Of a stretch of 64,000 nucleotides of DNA, positions 26,223 to 36,538 are shown piece after piece (positions within the stretch are counted from its first letter, which is position 1; every line of letters begins with the position of its first letter). The DNA is from Yeosuana aromativorans (GTDB lineage Bacteria; Bacteroidota; Bacteroidia; Flavobacteriales; Flavobacteriaceae), in the NCBI RefSeq assembly GCF_014646655.1, contig NZ_BMNR01000006.1, forward strand, positions 124,001 to 188,000. Direction: 5' to 3'. The notes beneath the pieces were generated by a model. That model ran no database searches, was not told the origin of the DNA, and worked only from the letters and a program-made list of their open reading frames with translations. The position numbers and the translations under genes were made by a program.

Positions 26223-27896
26223 CCCTTTAGGGATGGCATTTATTAACTTTTTGGTATAGTCTTTTTTTGGATGGTTATAGATTTCATCGGCATCATCCAA
26301 TTCCTCAATACGTCCTTTGTTCATCACCAATAATTGGTCGGACATGTATTTTACAACCGCCAAGTCGTGAGATATAAAGATATACGTAAAGCCAAAGGTT
26401 TCCTTCAGTTCGTTAAGCAAATTCAATACCTGCGCTTGAACAGAGATATCCAGTGCTGAAACCGATTCATCACACACAATTAATTTTGGCTGTAGAGCAA
26501 TAGTTCTTGCAATACCAATACGTTGACGCTGTCCGCCAGAAAACTCATGTGGATACCGATTGAAAAATTCTTCAGAAAGGCCTACTTTATTTAAAATATC
26601 GATGGTTTTATCTTTTCGTTCACTATCGGAATTGAAAAGGTTATGTACTTTCATGGGTTCCATAATGGCTTTACCTATAGGAATTCTGGGGTTTAATGAA
26701 GAATACGGATCCTGAAAAATAATTTGGATGTCTTTTCGAAGTTTCTTAACCTCAGAATGGGATAGTTTTGTGATGTCTTTGTTTTTGTACAAAATTTTTC
26801 CGGCTGTTGCTTTATCCAGTTGAAGAATGGCATTTCCAAGAGTTGATTTTCCACAGCCTGATTCGCCAACCAATCCCAAGGTTTCGCCTTCATATAATTT
26901 AAAACTAACACCATCAACCGCTTTAAAGGAATCGGGTTTTGTAAACCAACCAGATTTTGAAACATATTCTTTTTCAACATTTATCACTTCCAATAAGGGT
27001 TCTTTACTATATAATATTTGATGATTTTTCTTGCGCTCTTTTGAAGTTATAATTTCTGTTTTAGTAGTATGATTCAAATAATCCTGGATAGTTGGCAGTG
27101 TTTTTAACCGTGTATTCAATGACGGCCTGGAATGTAATAATGCCTTTGTATAGGGTTGCTGAGGTGATTTAAAAATGTCTGAAACAGGCCCTTGTTCCAC
27201 GATTTTTCCTTTGTACATCACCAAAACGCGATGGGCTATTTCAGATATTAAAGCCAAATCATGCGTGATGAAAATAATGCTCATCTTGGTTTTTGCCTGT
27301 AATTCTTTCAGTAGCGCAATAATGTCCTTTTGAACGGTCACATCCAAGGCGGTTGTAGGTTCATCAGCTATTAAAATATCAGGCTTGCAAGCAATGGCCA
27401 TGGCAATCATGACCCGTTGTTTTTGCCCACCGGATATTTCATGCGGATACGCTTTGTAAACGCGTTTGGGGTTAGGAAGTTTTACGCTTTCAAAAAGCAA
27501 AAGTGTTTCTTCTTCAGCTTGTTTTTTTGAGCAATTGGTATGTTCCAATAATATTTCCTGGACTTGTTTTCCACAGGTCATGGATGGATTTAACGAACTC
27601 ATGGGTTCCTGGAAAATAATGGCTATTTTATTGCCTCGAATATTTTGGAATTCTTGTGTTGTAATTTGGGTTAAATCAATGCCATCATATATAATTTGTC
27701 CTGAAGTAATTTTTGAAAGCTTTTTGGGGAGCAATCCCAAAATAGCTAAAGAAGATACTGATTTACCCGAACCGGATTCTCCCACAATACCTAAAATTTC
27801 ATTTTGGTTCAGGTGATAGGAAATACTGTGGATGACTTCATTTTCCGCAAAGGAAATAGAAAGCTCATCAATTGTTAAAAGTGGTTTTTCCAGCAT
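26217..27896 (-). CDS. ABC transporter ATP-binding protein with two fused ATPase domains (oligopeptide type)
   Basis: 559 residues with two ABC domains. The first has GESGSGKS (about 38-45) and signature ISGGQKQR; the second has GESGCGKS (about 345) and FSGGQRQR. Each has a [14 protein letters not shown] or [14 protein letters not shown] Walker B. The layout equals DppD plus DppF or YejF/GsiA, which power peptide importers. No permease or binding-protein gene is adjacent, so partners must be elsewhere. The gene starts directly where the exonuclease gene stops (27896/27897), so the two are co-transcribed. Confidence 0.92.
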   Translation of the reverse strand: MLEKPLLTIDELSISFAENEVIHSISYHLNQNEILGIVGESGSGKSVSSLAILGLLPKKLSKITSGQIIYDGIDLTQITTQEFQNIRGNKIAIIFQEPMSSLNPSMTCGKQVQEILLEHTNCSKKQAEEETLLLFESVKLPNPKRVYKAYPHEISGGQKQRVMIAMAIACKPDILIADEPTTALDVTVQKDIIALLKELQAKTKMSIIFITHDLALISEIAHRVLVMYKGKIVEQGPVSDIFKSPQQPYTKALLHSRPSLNTRLKTLPTIQDYLNHTTKTEIITSKERKKNHQILYSKEPLLEVINVEKEYVSKSGWFTKPDSFKAVDGVSFKLYEGETLGLVGESGCGKSTLGNAILQLDKATAGKILYKNKDITKLSHSEVKKLRKDIQIIFQDPYSSLNPRIPIGKAIMEPMKVHNLFNSDSERKDKTIDILNKVGLSEEFFNRYPHEFSGGQRQRIGIARTIALQPKLIVCDESVSALDISVQAQVLNLLNELKETFGFTYIFISHDLAVVKYMSDQLLVMNKGRIEELDDADEIYNHPKKDYTKKLINAIPKGL

Positions 27897-28610
27897 TTAT
27901 ATATGAGTGATTTCTGAATCGTGAAGAATCTCATCGCCACGCAATCGTAAAAAGATTTGAGCAACGGCTATTGTGTCTTTTTCACAGTATTTGATAATTC
28001 TATCTATTTCTTGGTCTTCGTAATAAACCCGATACACGTCGCTGCCATCAATATCGTCTTTTGGAGAGGGAATGCCCAACACATTGGTCAATAATTTTAA
28101 AGAGGTATAGGTTTTATAGTCACCGAATTTCCAGAGTTCTAAAGTGTCCAAATGTGGCACTTCCCATGGTTTTTTTCCAAACAAGTTTAATTTATATGGA
28201 ATTTCAATACGGTTGATGATCATTCTTCGGGCAATGTACGGAAAGTCAAATTCTTTACCATTGTGCGCGCAAAGCAGATGCTTGTTTTTACTAAAATGGG
28301 AAATCAATAGGTTTTTAAAATCCTTTAAAATCTTGGTCTCATCACCGTGAAAAGACGTCACCCTAAACTGCCTTAAATCGCCCCGAAAGACAAAATAGCC
28401 GACAGAGATACAGATTATTTTACCAAATTCGGCCCAAATACCAGCACGTTCATAAAATTCCTCAGCCGTTTCATCATCTTTTCGTTGGTATTGTGATTTG
28501 TGTTCCCACAACGCTTGTTTGGTTTCATCCAAATCTGAAAAAGAAGGTGTTTCTGGAACGGTTTCTATATCCAGAAAGAGGATGTTTTCTAAATTAAGTT
28601 TTGAAATCAT
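27897..28610 (-). CDS. DEDD-family 3'-5' exonuclease (PolB-like)
   Basis: 237 residues. ExoI motif is DIETVP (D and E near residues 14-16), ExoII is CAHNGKEFDFPY and ExoIII is YCEKDTIAVAQ, where Tyr-x3-Asp marks the DEDDy type. Length and motifs fit the predicted PolB-like 3'-5' exonuclease family, stand-alone relatives of proofreading domains. The substrate (DNA or RNA) is not told by sequence. It directly precedes the dual-ATPase ABC gene and follows a small membrane protein gene by 17 bases; no functional tie among the three is obvious. Confidence 0.87.
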   Translation of the reverse strand: MISKLNLENILFLDIETVPETPSFSDLDETKQALWEHKSQYQRKDDETAEEFYERAGIWAEFGKIICISVGYFVFRGDLRQFRVTSFHGDETKILKDFKNLLISHFSKNKHLLCAHNGKEFDFPYIARRMIINRIEIPYKLNLFGKKPWEVPHLDTLELWKFGDYKTYTSLKLLTNVLGIPSPKDDIDGSDVYRVYYEDQEIDRIIKYCEKDTIAVAQIFLRLRGDEILHDSEITHI

Positions 28611-28627
28611 GATAATTACTTATAGTC

Positions 28628-28984
28628 TCATTTTCCTGCAAATAGGGTCTGACACTGTTTCCCAAAAACGCCAGCTATTCCGGCAGCTAAGCCTCCAATG
28701 ATAGCAGAAACTGCCATTAAAAGATAAGGATTCCCCTGTAAAGGTAATAAAACCGCTATTTTTTTGGCAAGTATAAAATCATTGGAACTACTCAAATAAA
28801 ACGCCTGTCCTATCCAAAGCAAGGCAATAGCTAAAAAAGGAACAAAAAACACGGCGCCTTTTTTAAGTGATACAATCAGCGAGGTTAAAAACGCAGAAAC
28901 CATTACTGACCACCAAGGTAAAAATTGAGACAGTAAAACCGCTAATACAATGATTAATATAAAATGAGTGATTTTTCTTTTCAT
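28628..28984 (-). CDS. Small multi-helix membrane protein
   Basis: 118 residues with about four hydrophobic segments (FILIIVLAVLLSQFLPWWSV, ..SAFLTSLIVSL, VFFVPFLAIALLWIGQAFYL, LLMAVSAIIGGLAAGIAGVF). The final segment has a glycine/alanine-rich pattern that favours helix packing. I recognise no family. It lies 88 bases after the penicillin acylase gene and 17 before the exonuclease gene, all on the minus strand, and may be part of one transcript. Confidence 0.75.
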   Translation of the reverse strand: MKRKITHFILIIVLAVLLSQFLPWWSVMVSAFLTSLIVSLKKGAVFFVPFLAIALLWIGQAFYLSSSNDFILAKKIAVLLPLQGNPYLLMAVSAIIGGLAAGIAGVFGKQCQTLFAGK

Positions 28985-29072
28985 CTGTTGAAATTTATTT
29001 TTAAGGGATCAGATGTAATGCATTTACTAAACATTTTGGCTGACCCGTGGATTTTTGTTAAATGGCATTTCA

Positions 29073-31517
29073 TTAGTTTGGCATTAAAGTTTGAGTTGCT
29101 ACAACACCATCGGTTGCATCTGGATTTTGCATAAACAATAAATTTAAATAGTTGCCAGCAGCCCATCTATCAATAAAGTTATCATAATATTTGCTTCCAG
29201 GGTTTCCCGATTGTCCACCAGGATAAATACCAAGAGCTTTGGGAGGCGAACTCATTTCTACAATCATACGCCACGATGGGCCATGGTTTTTGGCAGCTGC
29301 ATTCACGGTATTTCGGTCACCACCTATGGGAATATCAAAACGAGAAAAAGCTGGTAAGGCTTGCAATAAATGACCAACATAAGTGCTTTTATATTTGCTC
29401 CAAGCATAATCACCATGCTCTGCTTCCCATTCTTGAAGTTGTTTTACAGCTTCCTTAAACGAGATTAAAAACAAATCGCTGGAAGTTTCTTTCTCTGGGG
29501 TATTTGCCAAATCCATGATGGCATTGTCCGGATCATTTTTAAGCAAATAAATGGTTTGGTAATGAAGCGTACGCAAAAAGTAATTTTTGGCATTATCGTC
29601 AGGTTTTTTCTTAAGAGCGTCTTCCCAGTCAACGTCATCCCAAGTGAGATTGAAAAGGTCTTTCCACCAAATTTCCCAAATGGTTGCGGCGTGCGAATCA
29701 ATGCTTGTGTTAAAGTCCCATTGTTTGATGCGATTATACATATCGGTTTCCTCTTTGGTTAATGTTGAGGCGTCCATGTGCTCAAACACGTAAGGCAATA
29801 ATTCCGAAGCTTTTAGATTGTAGTTATTGTTTTGTAAATTTTTAAAATCTTGTATGTTGAAGGTGTCTTTAGATCTGAAAAAATCATTAATCACACGATT
29901 TCGGTAGGTTTCGTAATGATCGTTAAACACATAAAACGGATAGTTTTGATCGACTGGATGTTGATTGGCTGAACTAACAAAACCGCGTTCGGGATTTTTA
30001 GTAAAGGCATTGAATTTTTGTGGAATAAAACTCTGCCAGTCATTATCTGGATTGCTGCCATCCATTAAAAATTTTCCTTGCCCGTGCCATTTGTTGGGGA
30101 ACAAACCTTGAATCCAGAGGGCGATATCACCTTCGGTAGAAGCGAACACAAAATTTTGGGCTGGAGCCACCCACTTCTTGATGGCATTTAAATAATCATC
30201 ATAATCTTTTGCGGCGTTGAGTTCTAAAATGGTACGTTGTTCATTACCACCCATATGGCCAGTCCATTTCATGGCATAGCCCACGGTTTTCTGGGTTCCT
30301 TTAAAATTGATATCGTAACTTACTGGTCCTTCATGAGTGTAGAGAACAGAATCTATAAACGGTTTTTGATCTCTAATTTTGATTTCCTCTACCCGAACAG
30401 AGGTTTTGCGCCAACCGTTATTGTATTTATATTCTTTTCTAGAGGCATCTTTAAAGGTGGTTTTATACCAATCTTTCACATCTCGGGTCGCATTGGTTTC
30501 ACCCCAAGCAATATGCGTATTAAAACCGGAAACGACACCCATAGCACCAGGTAACGTAGCACCAAAAGCATTATGTTCTGGAGTTGCCAATTGCATGACG
30601 AACCAAATGGAGGGTAGGTTAAGCCCTAAATGTGGGTCGTTGGCCAATATGGGGTTACCAGAATACGATTTGCTACCAGAAACAGCCCAGTTATTACTAC
30701 CGTTTGCAGGGTCCGGATTGTCCATGGTTTCCGTTAAAGAATCTAGAGGTATCTCAGATGCTGGTCTTTCAGTCATAGGCGTGTCTATAAAACTCCAATC
30801 GGTATCTTTAGGAATCACAGGATCCAAAACATCAAAAAAGTCAGGGAACATGAGATTGAAGCGGTCTTTACCAAACTCCTGCATGAGATGGGAGTAAGCA
30901 AAGTCGTTGCTATAACCACACAAATCATCTGTCATGTACATAAACAACAAGGTTGTTTTTTCCAAGGTCCAGGGTTCTGGGGCATAGTTCAGTAATTTGT
31001 ATTCTATGGGATAGTCTTTAGGTTTCAAAGAAGCGATATAGCTATTTACACCATCGCGATAGGCTTCTAAGTAGCTTAGAATTTCAGGGTCTTTTTTAAT
31101 TTTTTCAAGAGCTTTTTCTGCACCGTAACCCAAGCCTTTTCTACGTTGAGCTCTGTCATAGTTTAAGGCCTTTGGCCCTACAATTTCAGATAAGCGTCCT
31201 GCAGAAGCAAAGGTTTGAAATTCCATTTGCCATAAACGGTGTTTTGCCGTTATATAACCTTGAGCCCGATATAAATCGATGTCATTTTGAGCAAAAATAT
31301 GCGGAATTAAGTTGGCATCATATTTAATGGAAACTTCGTCAGTTAATCCGTCAACGACAATATTCCCGGAAATGGATTCCGTTTTTTCATTTTGCCAAAT
31401 GCCTTGGGATGGGCTTAAAAACTTACCAATAGGAGGTACAGAACCGAGTTTTGTGTTAAGAGCATAAAAAACACCTAGTACAAGGACTAGTGATAAAACA
31501 AATTTCAAGTATTTCAT
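29073..31517 (-). CDS. Penicillin acylase-family N-terminal nucleophile hydrolase
   Basis: 814 residues with an N-terminal signal or anchor (FVLSLVLVLGVFYAL). The alpha chain segment (RAQGYITAKHRLWQMEF) is followed by the autocleavage site ANGSNNWAVSGSKS, where Ser274 becomes the N-terminal nucleophile of the beta chain. LANDPHLGLNLPSIWF and AWGETNATRDVKDW fit the S45 family. Such periplasmic enzymes cleave amides, including beta-lactams, acyl-homoserine lactones or others; the natural substrate here is unknown. It stands alone on the minus strand. Confidence 0.92.
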   Translation of the reverse strand: MKYLKFVLSLVLVLGVFYALNTKLGSVPPIGKFLSPSQGIWQNEKTESISGNIVVDGLTDEVSIKYDANLIPHIFAQNDIDLYRAQGYITAKHRLWQMEFQTFASAGRLSEIVGPKALNYDRAQRRKGLGYGAEKALEKIKKDPEILSYLEAYRDGVNSYIASLKPKDYPIEYKLLNYAPEPWTLEKTTLLFMYMTDDLCGYSNDFAYSHLMQEFGKDRFNLMFPDFFDVLDPVIPKDTDWSFIDTPMTERPASEIPLDSLTETMDNPDPANGSNNWAVSGSKSYSGNPILANDPHLGLNLPSIWFVMQLATPEHNAFGATLPGAMGVVSGFNTHIAWGETNATRDVKDWYKTTFKDASRKEYKYNNGWRKTSVRVEEIKIRDQKPFIDSVLYTHEGPVSYDINFKGTQKTVGYAMKWTGHMGGNEQRTILELNAAKDYDDYLNAIKKWVAPAQNFVFASTEGDIALWIQGLFPNKWHGQGKFLMDGSNPDNDWQSFIPQKFNAFTKNPERGFVSSANQHPVDQNYPFYVFNDHYETYRNRVINDFFRSKDTFNIQDFKNLQNNNYNLKASELLPYVFEHMDASTLTKEETDMYNRIKQWDFNTSIDSHAATIWEIWWKDLFNLTWDDVDWEDALKKKPDDNAKNYFLRTLHYQTIYLLKNDPDNAIMDLANTPEKETSSDLFLISFKEAVKQLQEWEAEHGDYAWSKYKSTYVGHLLQALPAFSRFDIPIGGDRNTVNAAAKNHGPSWRMIVEMSSPPKALGIYPGGQSGNPGSKYYDNFIDRWAAGNYLNLLFMQNPDATDGVVATQTLMPN

Positions 31518-31622
31518 TGAGCTAGTTTAGATTTTGAATTATTAAATATAAGAAAATTAATAACCCCATATTTCCATTTTTTTAGAATATTAATGGGTTA
31601 TGATGAAAGATATATATTTTAG

Positions 31623-32096
31623 CTAAAACAAAGATTGTTGCTTAAAGGGATTTTCATGGTCAAGTAACCATTGTTTTCTGTGTATACCACCAGCATAGCC
31701 GGTTAAACTACCATCGGTGCCAATCACCCTATGGCAAGGCACTATTATCCAAAGAGGGTTTTTACCATTGGCATTTGCCACCGCCCTTATGGCTTTTACA
31801 TCTCCCAATTGTTTGGATAATTCTAAATATGAAATTGTTTTTCCGTAAGGAATTTCAAGAAGTTTGTCCCATACCTTTTTTTGAAAATCAGTACCTTGTG
31901 GGTTTAGTTTTAAATCAAATTGTTCTCTTGTACCTTCAAAATATTCGTTGAGTTGCACCACACAATCTTCAAGTTCATCAGGAATAATGTCCGTAATTTT
32001 TTCTTCGGAATTTAAAACGGTGACTTCAGTAATACCATCAAGGTCACCAACTATTTTGGTGTAACCTAAAGGCGTGTTTATGATACAGGTTTCCAT
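31623..32096 (-). CDS. ogt: Methylated-DNA--protein-cysteine methyltransferase
   Basis: 157 residues. The acceptor motif is PCHRV (Cys121) in IIVPCHRVIGTDGSLTGYAGG, with the upstream helix-turn-helix DFQKKVWDKLLEIPYG that binds DNA. The enzyme repairs O6-alkylguanine by transfer to its own cysteine. Its ATG overlaps the stop of the CNNM transporter gene by one base (TAATG), so it is translated from the same message. No ada-type regulatory domain is present, hence Ogt rather than Ada. Confidence 0.95.
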   Translation of the reverse strand: METCIINTPLGYTKIVGDLDGITEVTVLNSEEKITDIIPDELEDCVVQLNEYFEGTREQFDLKLNPQGTDFQKKVWDKLLEIPYGKTISYLELSKQLGDVKAIRAVANANGKNPLWIIVPCHRVIGTDGSLTGYAGGIHRKQWLLDHENPFKQQSLF

Positions 32097-33184
32097 TAGT
32101 CTTTAGAGGTTTCATCTTCAAAAATACCAAGTTTTTTAGCACGTGCTTCCCAATTTTTTCTGGCTAAATGTTGCAGGTCTGATACATTATCGCTTTCATC
32201 CATGATTTCAAGACCAAGCAAGGTTTCTATAACATCTTCCATGGTTACCAATCCGCTTACACTACCATACTCATCAACCACTATGGCCATGTGGTTTCTG
32301 CTTTCAATTAATTGTTCAAACAATCGTGGAATGGGTAATTCTCTATCAACAACAATAATAGTTCGTTTTAATTCGGATAGTTTTTTTGAGCTGTTATCAA
32401 GGGCCATTTCTTTAAAGATTTCGTCCTTTAAAACCAGGCCTGAAATATTGTCTGGATCAGTATCATAAATAGGAATCCTTGAAAAGCGAAGATTTAAATT
32501 TTTATTAAAAAACGATTCAACAGTAGTAGTCTCGTTCTCAATTTTCATAACCGTTCTAGGTGTCATGATGTCTTTTGCCTTTACTTCTTTAAAAGTGAGC
32601 AAGTTTTTGATTATTTTACTTTCGTTTTCTTGAAACACACCCTCTTCATGAGCCATATCGGTCATGGCATGAAAATCTTCTCTACTTAACACACTACCAT
32701 GATGCCCTTTCCCGCCAATAAGCTTTGTAGCCAATTGAAGTAACCATAACAGTCCTGACCATTTTAATGGGAAAATCAATACTGTTAACGCTTTTGAAGT
32801 GAAGTTTGCCAATTGTTTCCAATAGGTGGCACCAATGGTTTTTGGAATAATTTCTGAAGCCACTAAAATTAAAAAGGTCATAATGGCCGAAACAATACCA
32901 ACCGTGTTAATGCCCCAAAGTTCTATTTTGTAAGGCAGTTTTTCTGCTTCAATACCAACCATCATGGCACCCAACGTGTGTGCAATGGTGTTGAGTGTAA
33001 GGATGGCAATTAGAGGTTTGTCAACATCTTTTTTTAGGTTTTCTAAAGTTAGTGCATACGCTTTGCCTTTTTGTTTTTTAACGTTTATAAACGTAGGTGT
33101 AACACTTAAAAGCACAGCTTCAAGAATTGAACATAAAAAAGAAAAGAAAATGGATATGGATGCCCAAAAAATTAAAGCGCTCAT
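32096..33184 (-). CDS. CNNM/HlyC-CorC family transporter with CBS domains
   Basis: 362 residues from the ATG at 33184-33182 (a TTG six bases upstream would add two residues). A DUF21 transmembrane domain with several helices occupies about 1-180, followed by a CBS pair (about 190-320; KAKDIMTPRTVM, VVDEYGSVSGLVTMEDVIE). The C-terminal CorC_HlyC domain seen in longer members is missing or short. Relatives move Mg2+ or act as hemolysin-like proteins. It shares a TAATG overlap with ogt. Confidence 0.9.
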   Translation of the reverse strand: MSALIFWASISIFFSFLCSILEAVLLSVTPTFINVKKQKGKAYALTLENLKKDVDKPLIAILTLNTIAHTLGAMMVGIEAEKLPYKIELWGINTVGIVSAIMTFLILVASEIIPKTIGATYWKQLANFTSKALTVLIFPLKWSGLLWLLQLATKLIGGKGHHGSVLSREDFHAMTDMAHEEGVFQENESKIIKNLLTFKEVKAKDIMTPRTVMKIENETTTVESFFNKNLNLRFSRIPIYDTDPDNISGLVLKDEIFKEMALDNSSKKLSELKRTIIVVDRELPIPRLFEQLIESRNHMAIVVDEYGSVSGLVTMEDVIETLLGLEIMDESDNVSDLQHLARKNWEARAKKLGIFEDETSKD

Positions 33185-33258
33185 TAACAAATGATTTTAA
33201 CGTGAAATTACAAAATTAATTTTATAACACGTTTTCAAAGAAAGAATAGAAATAGGAC

Positions 33259-34551
33259 TTAATTTTTTATTGTTGCTTGGTAAAATACTTGTTGCAGCGA
33301 AGGTCTTATGTTGAGGTTGTAAATGTTTGTATGGGTTCTTGTTGGATACACACGGTTTGACAAGAAAATAAAAACCATGTCGTTTTCTGGGTCGGCCCAA
33401 ATAAAGGTTCCAGTAAAACCGGAGTGCCCAAAACTTGATGGGCTCACTTCTGGAGCAGGATAGGCTTCTTTGAGGCTTAAGGTGTCATTGCCTATTAAAG
33501 GTTTGTCAAAACCTAGCCCTCTGCGGTTATCATTTTCAGGATATTGAATTCGGGTAAATTCCTCTACCGTAGCTGGTTTAAAAAACTGGTGCCCATCATA
33601 AACTCCTTTTTGAAGCAACATTTGCATGTATTTGGCCAAATCTAAAGCAGTGCCAAATAGACCGGCATTACCCGAAACACCACCCAATAGGGCGGCATTT
33701 TCATCATGAACCCAACCTTTGGTGAGATGTTTTCTAAAAATAGAATCATATTCGGTGGGAACGATGGCGTTTTTAAATGACTTTAATGAAGGGAGGTACC
33801 CCAATGTTTCACAGCCCAAGGGTTTGTAAAAATTATTTTGAAGATAGGTTCTATAATCTTCACCGGTTATATTTTCAATGAGTTTAGGATAGATTAAGGA
33901 TGCTAATCCGGAATAATTATAGACCTTTTTATCACTGACTTTTGAACGTTTTATTATTCGGAACATTTTTCTTTGAAACCGATTCTTAACGTAAATGTCT
34001 TTATAAGCTTCAAGCGAAAATCTTTTGCTGGGATGGCTATGGATAAATCGATGTTTAGGCTTACCATTCTTTAAGACATCGCTTAAAAACACGATGTAAG
34101 GTTGTAATCCAGATTGATGCGCCAATAATTCGCGAAGGGTAATGTCTTTCTTGTCTTTTTTATGTTTCCACGATTTCCAATACGTTGAAAACGGAACGTC
34201 AAGGTTTAATTTTCCTTGTTCATACAGTTTCATTAAGGCCGGTAGAGGGCCAACTACTTTGGTAACAGAAGCTAAATCGTATATATCATCTAAAGCGACT
34301 TTTTGAATGCTATCATAAGTATGGTAACCATAGGCTTGATGAAAAATGATTTTTCCTTGTTTAGCCACTAAAAGTTGAGCACCAGGAAACGCATGTTGCT
34401 TTATGCCTGATTGCATAATAGAATCTACTTTTTTTTGAATGTATTCAGAATTTAAACCAACAGATTCTGGGGTGTCATATTGTAATTGAGCCTGGGCTAG
34501 TTGGGAGCACAAAAAGCAACAAACAATAAAAAACAAGAGATTCTTAAACAT
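33259..34551 (-). CDS. Exported serine beta-lactamase-like hydrolase
   Basis: 430 residues with a signal peptide (FKNLLFFIVCCFLCSQLAQA). The SxxK motif is SVTK (Ser95, Lys98), a Tyr motif occurs in KVYNYSGLASLI, and the third motif is GHSGFTG. This is the class C beta-lactamase/esterase fold; most such proteins in this phylum are esterases or peptidases, not antibiotic-resistance enzymes. Related domains are found fused to beta-N-acetylglucosaminidases. It sits alone, 21 bases downstream of hemB on the same strand, so it may share that transcript. Confidence 0.88.
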   Translation of the reverse strand: MFKNLLFFIVCCFLCSQLAQAQLQYDTPESVGLNSEYIQKKVDSIMQSGIKQHAFPGAQLLVAKQGKIIFHQAYGYHTYDSIQKVALDDIYDLASVTKVVGPLPALMKLYEQGKLNLDVPFSTYWKSWKHKKDKKDITLRELLAHQSGLQPYIVFLSDVLKNGKPKHRFIHSHPSKRFSLEAYKDIYVKNRFQRKMFRIIKRSKVSDKKVYNYSGLASLIYPKLIENITGEDYRTYLQNNFYKPLGCETLGYLPSLKSFKNAIVPTEYDSIFRKHLTKGWVHDENAALLGGVSGNAGLFGTALDLAKYMQMLLQKGVYDGHQFFKPATVEEFTRIQYPENDNRRGLGFDKPLIGNDTLSLKEAYPAPEVSPSSFGHSGFTGTFIWADPENDMVFIFLSNRVYPTRTHTNIYNLNIRPSLQQVFYQATIKN

Positions 34552-34572
34552 GCTATAAAATATTTTCTAAAG

Positions 34573-35562
34573 CTATGAAATAAGTTTCACAACATCTTTG
34601 GCAAAATACGATGCAATGATATCTGCTCCAGCTCGCTTGATGGCGGTTACTTGCTCCATCATCACGGCATCATGGTTTAGCCAACCTTTTTCAGCAGCAG
34701 CTTTTATCATGGCATATTCGCCAGAAACTTGGTAGACAGCAACAGGAACATCTACAGCATCCCGAATTTCTCTAACAATATCTAAGTAACATAAACCGGG
34801 TTTTACCATGACAATGTCGGCACCTTCTTCAATATCCATTTCAGTTTCCTTAATGGCCTCAATGCGATTGGCATAATCCATTTGGTAGGTTTTTTTGTCT
34901 TTTGGAATATCAACCATATCAACTGGTGCAGAATCCAACGCATCACGGAATGGCCCATAAAAAGCAGAGGCATATTTAGCCGAATAACTCATAATACCGG
35001 TGTTGATAAAGCCTTCTTGTTCCAATGCTTCACGAATAGACAAAATACGGCCGTCCATCATATCACTTGGTGCCACAAAATCGGCGCCTGCTTGGGCGTG
35101 AGACACACTCATATTCGCAAGAAATTCAGAAGTTTCATCATTTAAAACCATCCCGTTTTGTACAATGCCATCATGACCGTAGCATGAATAAGGATCTAAG
35201 GCAACATCGGTCATGACCAACATGTCTGGACAGACATTTTTAACGGTTTTAATAGCGCGTTGCATCAATCCGTTTGAATTTAAAGCCTCCTTGCCTTGAT
35301 TATCTTTTAAATTATCAGGAACTTTTACAAACAGCAATACTGATTTTAACCCCAATTTCCAGAGCTCTTTAACTTCATTTTCAAGTAAATCCAAACTATA
35401 TCGGAAGTAATTAGGCATAGAAGCAATTTCTTCCTTTACGCCTTTACCTTCAACAACAAACAAGGGCACTAAAAAATCATTTGGTGTAATGATGGTTTCC
35501 TTAACCAAAGACCGAATGGCTTCATTGGTTCTTAAACGTCTATTTCTTCTTAATGGATACAT
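34573..35562 (-). CDS. hemB: Delta-aminolevulinic acid dehydratase (porphobilinogen synthase)
   Basis: 329 residues. It joins two aminolevulinate molecules into porphobilinogen. The active-site lysine regions are APSDMMDGR and VMVKPGLCYLD. The metal site reads DVALDPYSCYGHDG (119-132), with Asp and Ala at positions where zinc enzymes have cysteines, so this is the non-zinc, magnesium-type form. It is the last heme gene of a minus-strand run with hemF 63 bases upstream; the gap holds GTTAAAAGT-like repeated words. Confidence 0.97.
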   Translation of the reverse strand: MYPLRRNRRLRTNEAIRSLVKETIITPNDFLVPLFVVEGKGVKEEIASMPNYFRYSLDLLENEVKELWKLGLKSVLLFVKVPDNLKDNQGKEALNSNGLMQRAIKTVKNVCPDMLVMTDVALDPYSCYGHDGIVQNGMVLNDETSEFLANMSVSHAQAGADFVAPSDMMDGRILSIREALEQEGFINTGIMSYSAKYASAFYGPFRDALDSAPVDMVDIPKDKKTYQMDYANRIEAIKETEMDIEEGADIVMVKPGLCYLDIVREIRDAVDVPVAVYQVSGEYAMIKAAAEKGWLNHDAVMMEQVTAIKRAGADIIASYFAKDVVKLIS

Positions 35563-35625
35563 ATTGTTAAGTTAAAAGGTAAAAGTACAAAGTTAAAAGT
35601 TTATAAAACCTTACTTAAATCATAT

Positions 35626-36528
35626 TTAAACCCAATTTTTAGGTTGTTTTAGTATGTCGATTAATTGTTCTTCTTTACTTCCTTTTTCTGGATGATGGTC
35701 ATAAACCCATTGCACATGCGGTGGTAAGCTCATTAAAATACTTTCAATACGGCCATTGGTTTTAAGTCCGAACAAGGTTCCTTTATCGTGCACTAAATTA
35801 AATTCGACATAACGACCACGACGAATTTCCTGCCATGTTCGTTGGGCTTCTGTATAAGGCAAATCTTTTCTTCGCTCTACTATAGGCACATAGGCTTCTA
35901 GAAAGCTGTTGCCAACTTCGGTTACAAAATTGTACCAATCCTGCATGGTCATGCTATCAGTTGCTTTGCAGTAGTCAAAAAACAAACCGCCAATGCCACG
36001 GGCCTCATTTCTGTGGGCATTCCAAAAATAATCATCGCATTTTTTCTTAAAATCAGAATAAAATCCAGGGTTATGCTTGTCGCAGGCTGTTTTACAGGTT
36101 TGATGAAAATGAGTAGCGTCTTCTTCAAACAAGTAGTAAGGCGTTAAATCTTGTCCACCGCCAAACCATTGGTCAATAATATTACCCTCCTTATCATACA
36201 TTTCAAAATAGCGCCAATTGGCATGAACTGTTGGTACCATGGGATTTTTAGGGTGCAAGACCAAACTTAATCCGCAGGCAAAAAAATCAACATCGCCCAC
36301 TTTAAAATAGGTTTGCATGGATTTAGGGAGTTTCCCGTGCACGCCTGAAATGTTCACGCCGCCTTTTTCAAAAACGGCACCGTTTTCTATAACTCGGGTT
36401 CTTCCGCCACCGCCTTCTGGCCGTTCCCAAAGGTCTTCTTTAAAACGAGCCTTCCCATCAATGGTTTCTAAAGTTGAGGTTATGCTATTTTGTAAATCGT
36501 GTATGTATTTATAAAATGTATCTTTCAT
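35626..36528 (-). CDS. hemF: Oxygen-dependent coproporphyrinogen III oxidase
   Basis: 300 residues, typical length. Conserved segments include GGGGRTRVIENGAVFEKGGVN-like N-terminal residues, WFGGGQDLTPYYL and the C-terminal RGRYVEFNLVHDKGTLFGL. The enzyme decarboxylates coproporphyrinogen III to protoporphyrinogen IX using O2. With hemJ nearby, the aerobic route to protoporphyrin is complete in this region. It lies 10 bases downstream of nhaA on the same strand and 63 before hemB. Confidence 0.97.
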   Translation of the reverse strand: MKDTFYKYIHDLQNSITSTLETIDGKARFKEDLWERPEGGGGRTRVIENGAVFEKGGVNISGVHGKLPKSMQTYFKVGDVDFFACGLSLVLHPKNPMVPTVHANWRYFEMYDKEGNIIDQWFGGGQDLTPYYLFEEDATHFHQTCKTACDKHNPGFYSDFKKKCDDYFWNAHRNEARGIGGLFFDYCKATDSMTMQDWYNFVTEVGNSFLEAYVPIVERRKDLPYTEAQRTWQEIRRGRYVEFNLVHDKGTLFGLKTNGRIESILMSLPPHVQWVYDHHPEKGSKEEQLIDILKQPKNWV

Positions 36529-36538
36529 ACATATTTCA

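Noticed and set aside
26009-26239. 76-codon minus-strand frame over the ABC gene start of the gap
   Set aside because: It overlaps the end of the ABC gene on the same strand and the 42-codon plus frame; composition is not protein-like.
29073-31517. Quorum-quenching acylase call
   Set aside because: S45 family motifs are clear but the substrate cannot be read; the name is kept general.
33259-34551. Antibiotic-resistance beta-lactamase
   Set aside because: The SxxK and HSG motifs place it in the wider serine hydrolase group; most relatives are esterases or peptidases.
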